This document shows, one piece after another, positions 62,707 through 64,000 of a stretch of 64,000 bases of DNA. The stretch is taken from positions 62,001 to 126,000 of the forward strand of contig NZ_JAAHIH010000010.1 of NCBI RefSeq assembly GCF_010671925.1, written 5' to 3'. Each line of letters starts with the position of its first letter. The stretch's first letter is position 1. Position numbers and translations under genes: made by a program. Origin of the DNA: Moorena sp. SIOASIH (GTDB taxonomy: Bacteria; Cyanobacteriota; Cyanobacteriia; Cyanobacteriales; Coleofasciculaceae). The notes under the pieces are model-generated. The model saw only the letters and a program-made list of their open reading frames with translations. It did not search any database and had not been told where the DNA came from.

Positions 62707-64000
62707 CTAATCAACGGCTCCCAAAGCTTTCAGGGAGGTAATAGTTGCTTTTGTTAAACCAGTAACACCGGCGATATTCATCCCCTCATAGGGTCTAGGC
62801 ACTCTCAGGGTTTTGATACATTGACCCGTCTCAATATCCCAAAACTTAATTGTGCCATCGTTGCTGCTACTGGCCAGCATTAAACCATCTCGACTGAAAG
62901 CAACAGACCATACCACATTAGTATGTCCATGGAGAGTTTTTAAACATTCACCTGTCTGAACATCCCAGAGCTTACAGGTTTTATCATAACTACCACTAGC
63001 GATCAGTTTACCATTAGGGTTGAACGCCACTGAGCGTAATCGATGGGTGTGTCCACGCAAAGTTTTGAGACACTCACCAGTGCCAACATCCCAGAGCCTG
63101 ACAGTGTGGTCTTCACAGCCACTAGCGAGAATTCTGCCATTTCCACTAAAGACAACGGACTTGATGATATTCCGGTGTCCCTGCAAAGTACTCAAACAGT
63201 CACCGGTGTCAACATCCCAGAGTTTAACGGTTTGGTCTTCACAGCCACTAGCAATAATTGTACCATCTGGACTGAAAGCCACTGACCAGACCAAACTCCT
63301 GTGTCCTAATAAGGTCTGGAAACACTCACCGGTGCTAATATCCCAGAGTCTTACCTTATCGTCATTATGACCACTGGCTAAGATTTCTCCATTGGGACTA
63401 AAGGCCACTGAAAGTACCCACTTGGGTCCGTGGAAGGTGTTGAGGCATTCACCAGTGCTAATATCCCAGAGTCTGAGGGTTTGGTCTTTAGAGCCACTAA
63501 CTAAGATTGTACCATCTCGACTGAAGGCAACAGAAAATATCAAATTGGTATGTCCTCGTAAGGTATCGAGGCATTCACCGGTACCAACATCCCAAAGTCT
63601 GACGGTTTGGTCTTCACAGCCACTGGCGAGGGTTGTGCCATCTGGACTGAAAGCAATAGACCATACGCCATTGGTATATCCTCGAAACGTGTTGAGGCAT
63701 TGACCAGTGTTAATATTCCATAGCCTTACGGTTTGGTCATCACTACCACTGGCTAAGGTTACGCCATCTGGACTGAAAGCAATAGACCATACGCCATTGG
63801 TATGTCCGTACAACTTATTAACACATTCACCGGTGCTAAGATTCCATAGCCTTACGGTTTTGTCATCACTACTACTGGCGAGAGTGGTGCCATCTCTACT
63901 AAACCCGATTGACCGTATGCTTTTTGTATGTCCCCGCAGAATCTTAAGGCATTCACCGGTACTAAGATTCCATAGCCTTACGGTTTTGTCATCACTACTA
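62707..64000 (-). CDS. WD40-repeat protein, C-terminal part (runs off the window)
   Basis: The frame remains open through the right edge, so the start is outside the window; the ATG-like codon at 63811-63813 is TTG inside a repeat. At least ten WD40 repeats are visible (GHTNGVWSIAFSPDG-TLASGSDDQTVRLWN type). The tail RPYEGMNIAGVTGLTKATITSLKALGAVD is typical of large cyanobacterial NB-ARC-WD40 proteins, so the missing N-terminus probably carries a STAND ATPase. It would act as a ligand-sensing propeller. Repeats differ more from each other than those of the caspase protein. Confidence 0.92.
   Translation of the reverse strand, partial: SSDDKTVRLWNLSTGECLKILRGHTKSIRSIGFSRDGTTLASSSDDKTVRLWNLSTGECVNKLYGHTNGVWSIAFSPDGVTLASGSDDQTVRLWNINTGQCLNTFRGYTNGVWSIAFSPDGTTLASGCEDQTVRLWDVGTGECLDTLRGHTNLIFSVAFSRDGTILVSGSKDQTLRLWDISTGECLNTFHGPKWVLSVAFSPNGEILASGHNDDKVRLWDISTGECFQTLLGHRSLVWSVAFSPDGTIIASGCEDQTVKLWDVDTGDCLSTLQGHRNIIKSVVFSGNGRILASGCEDHTVRLWDVGTGECLKTLRGHTHRLRSVAFNPNGKLIASGSYDKTCKLWDVQTGECLKTLHGHTNVVWSVAFSRDGLMLASSSNDGTIKFWDIETGQCIKTLRVPRPYEGMNIAGVTGLTKATITSLKALGAVD

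Overview
The window looks like a chromosome segment of a large-genome filamentous cyanobacterium. The signs are frequent HIP1 octamers (GCGATCGC), a cyanobacterial-type glutamate-cysteine ligase, abundant STAND/WD40/TPR proteins, solo tnpB insertion elements, and intergenic regions filled with 5-11 bp tandem repeats and small palindromic elements. The style resembles Moorena/Lyngbya-type genomes, but that genus guess is inference.

Layout. (1) 1-14.5 kb, all on +: a probable cell-surface lipid/glycan locus with two FAD glycerol-3-phosphate dehydrogenase-like paralogues (the first cut by the window edge), two SAM methyltransferases, an NAD-dependent SDR, a left-handed beta-helix acyltransferase, two COG0392-type flippase-like membrane proteins, an FG-GAP lipoprotein candidate, a DUF457-type membrane protein and two tandem GT39-type glycosyltransferases. 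(2) 14.5-18.3 kb: palindromic elements, a TerB-like gene behind a perfect 24-bp palindrome, and a solo tnpB element (tnpB without its zinc ribbon) abutting a small secreted-protein gene. (3) 18.5-34.2 kb: mostly core genes: ispF, trpD, an LRAT-domain protein, a CNNM/CBS protein, pyrE, two CAU tRNAs, a LysM/M23 cell-wall peptidase with a perfect CRP-type site upstream, trmL, gshA and a histone-deacetylase-family hydrolase. (4) 34.2-45.6 kb: accessory islands separated by repeat arrays: LamG protein, Rpn/DUF4351 nuclease with a truncated copy, a hydrolase-NB-ARC-TPR protein, an S41 protease. (5) 45.6-53.6 kb: moaD-like/thrC pair, a gamma-glutamyltransferase gene killed by a stop codon and a tnpB insertion, and a two-gene pentapeptide-repeat operon. 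(6) 53.8-64 kb: a two-gene cassette between inverted repeat arrays, then a caspase-STAND-WD40 protein divergent from two uncharacterised genes, then the 3' end of another WD40 protein.

How the genes may work together. The 5' locus can be read as head-group synthesis, modification, transfer across the membrane and glycosyl transfer. The right half is rich in predicted immunity or programmed-death signalling: three STAND or repeat-sensor proteins, a caspase and an Rpn nuclease. The strongest candidate for an undescribed system is the caspase-STAND-WD40 gene with its two divergent partners (55.6-62.3 kb). Glutathione synthesis (gshA) is intact while a glutathione-degrading ggt is dead.
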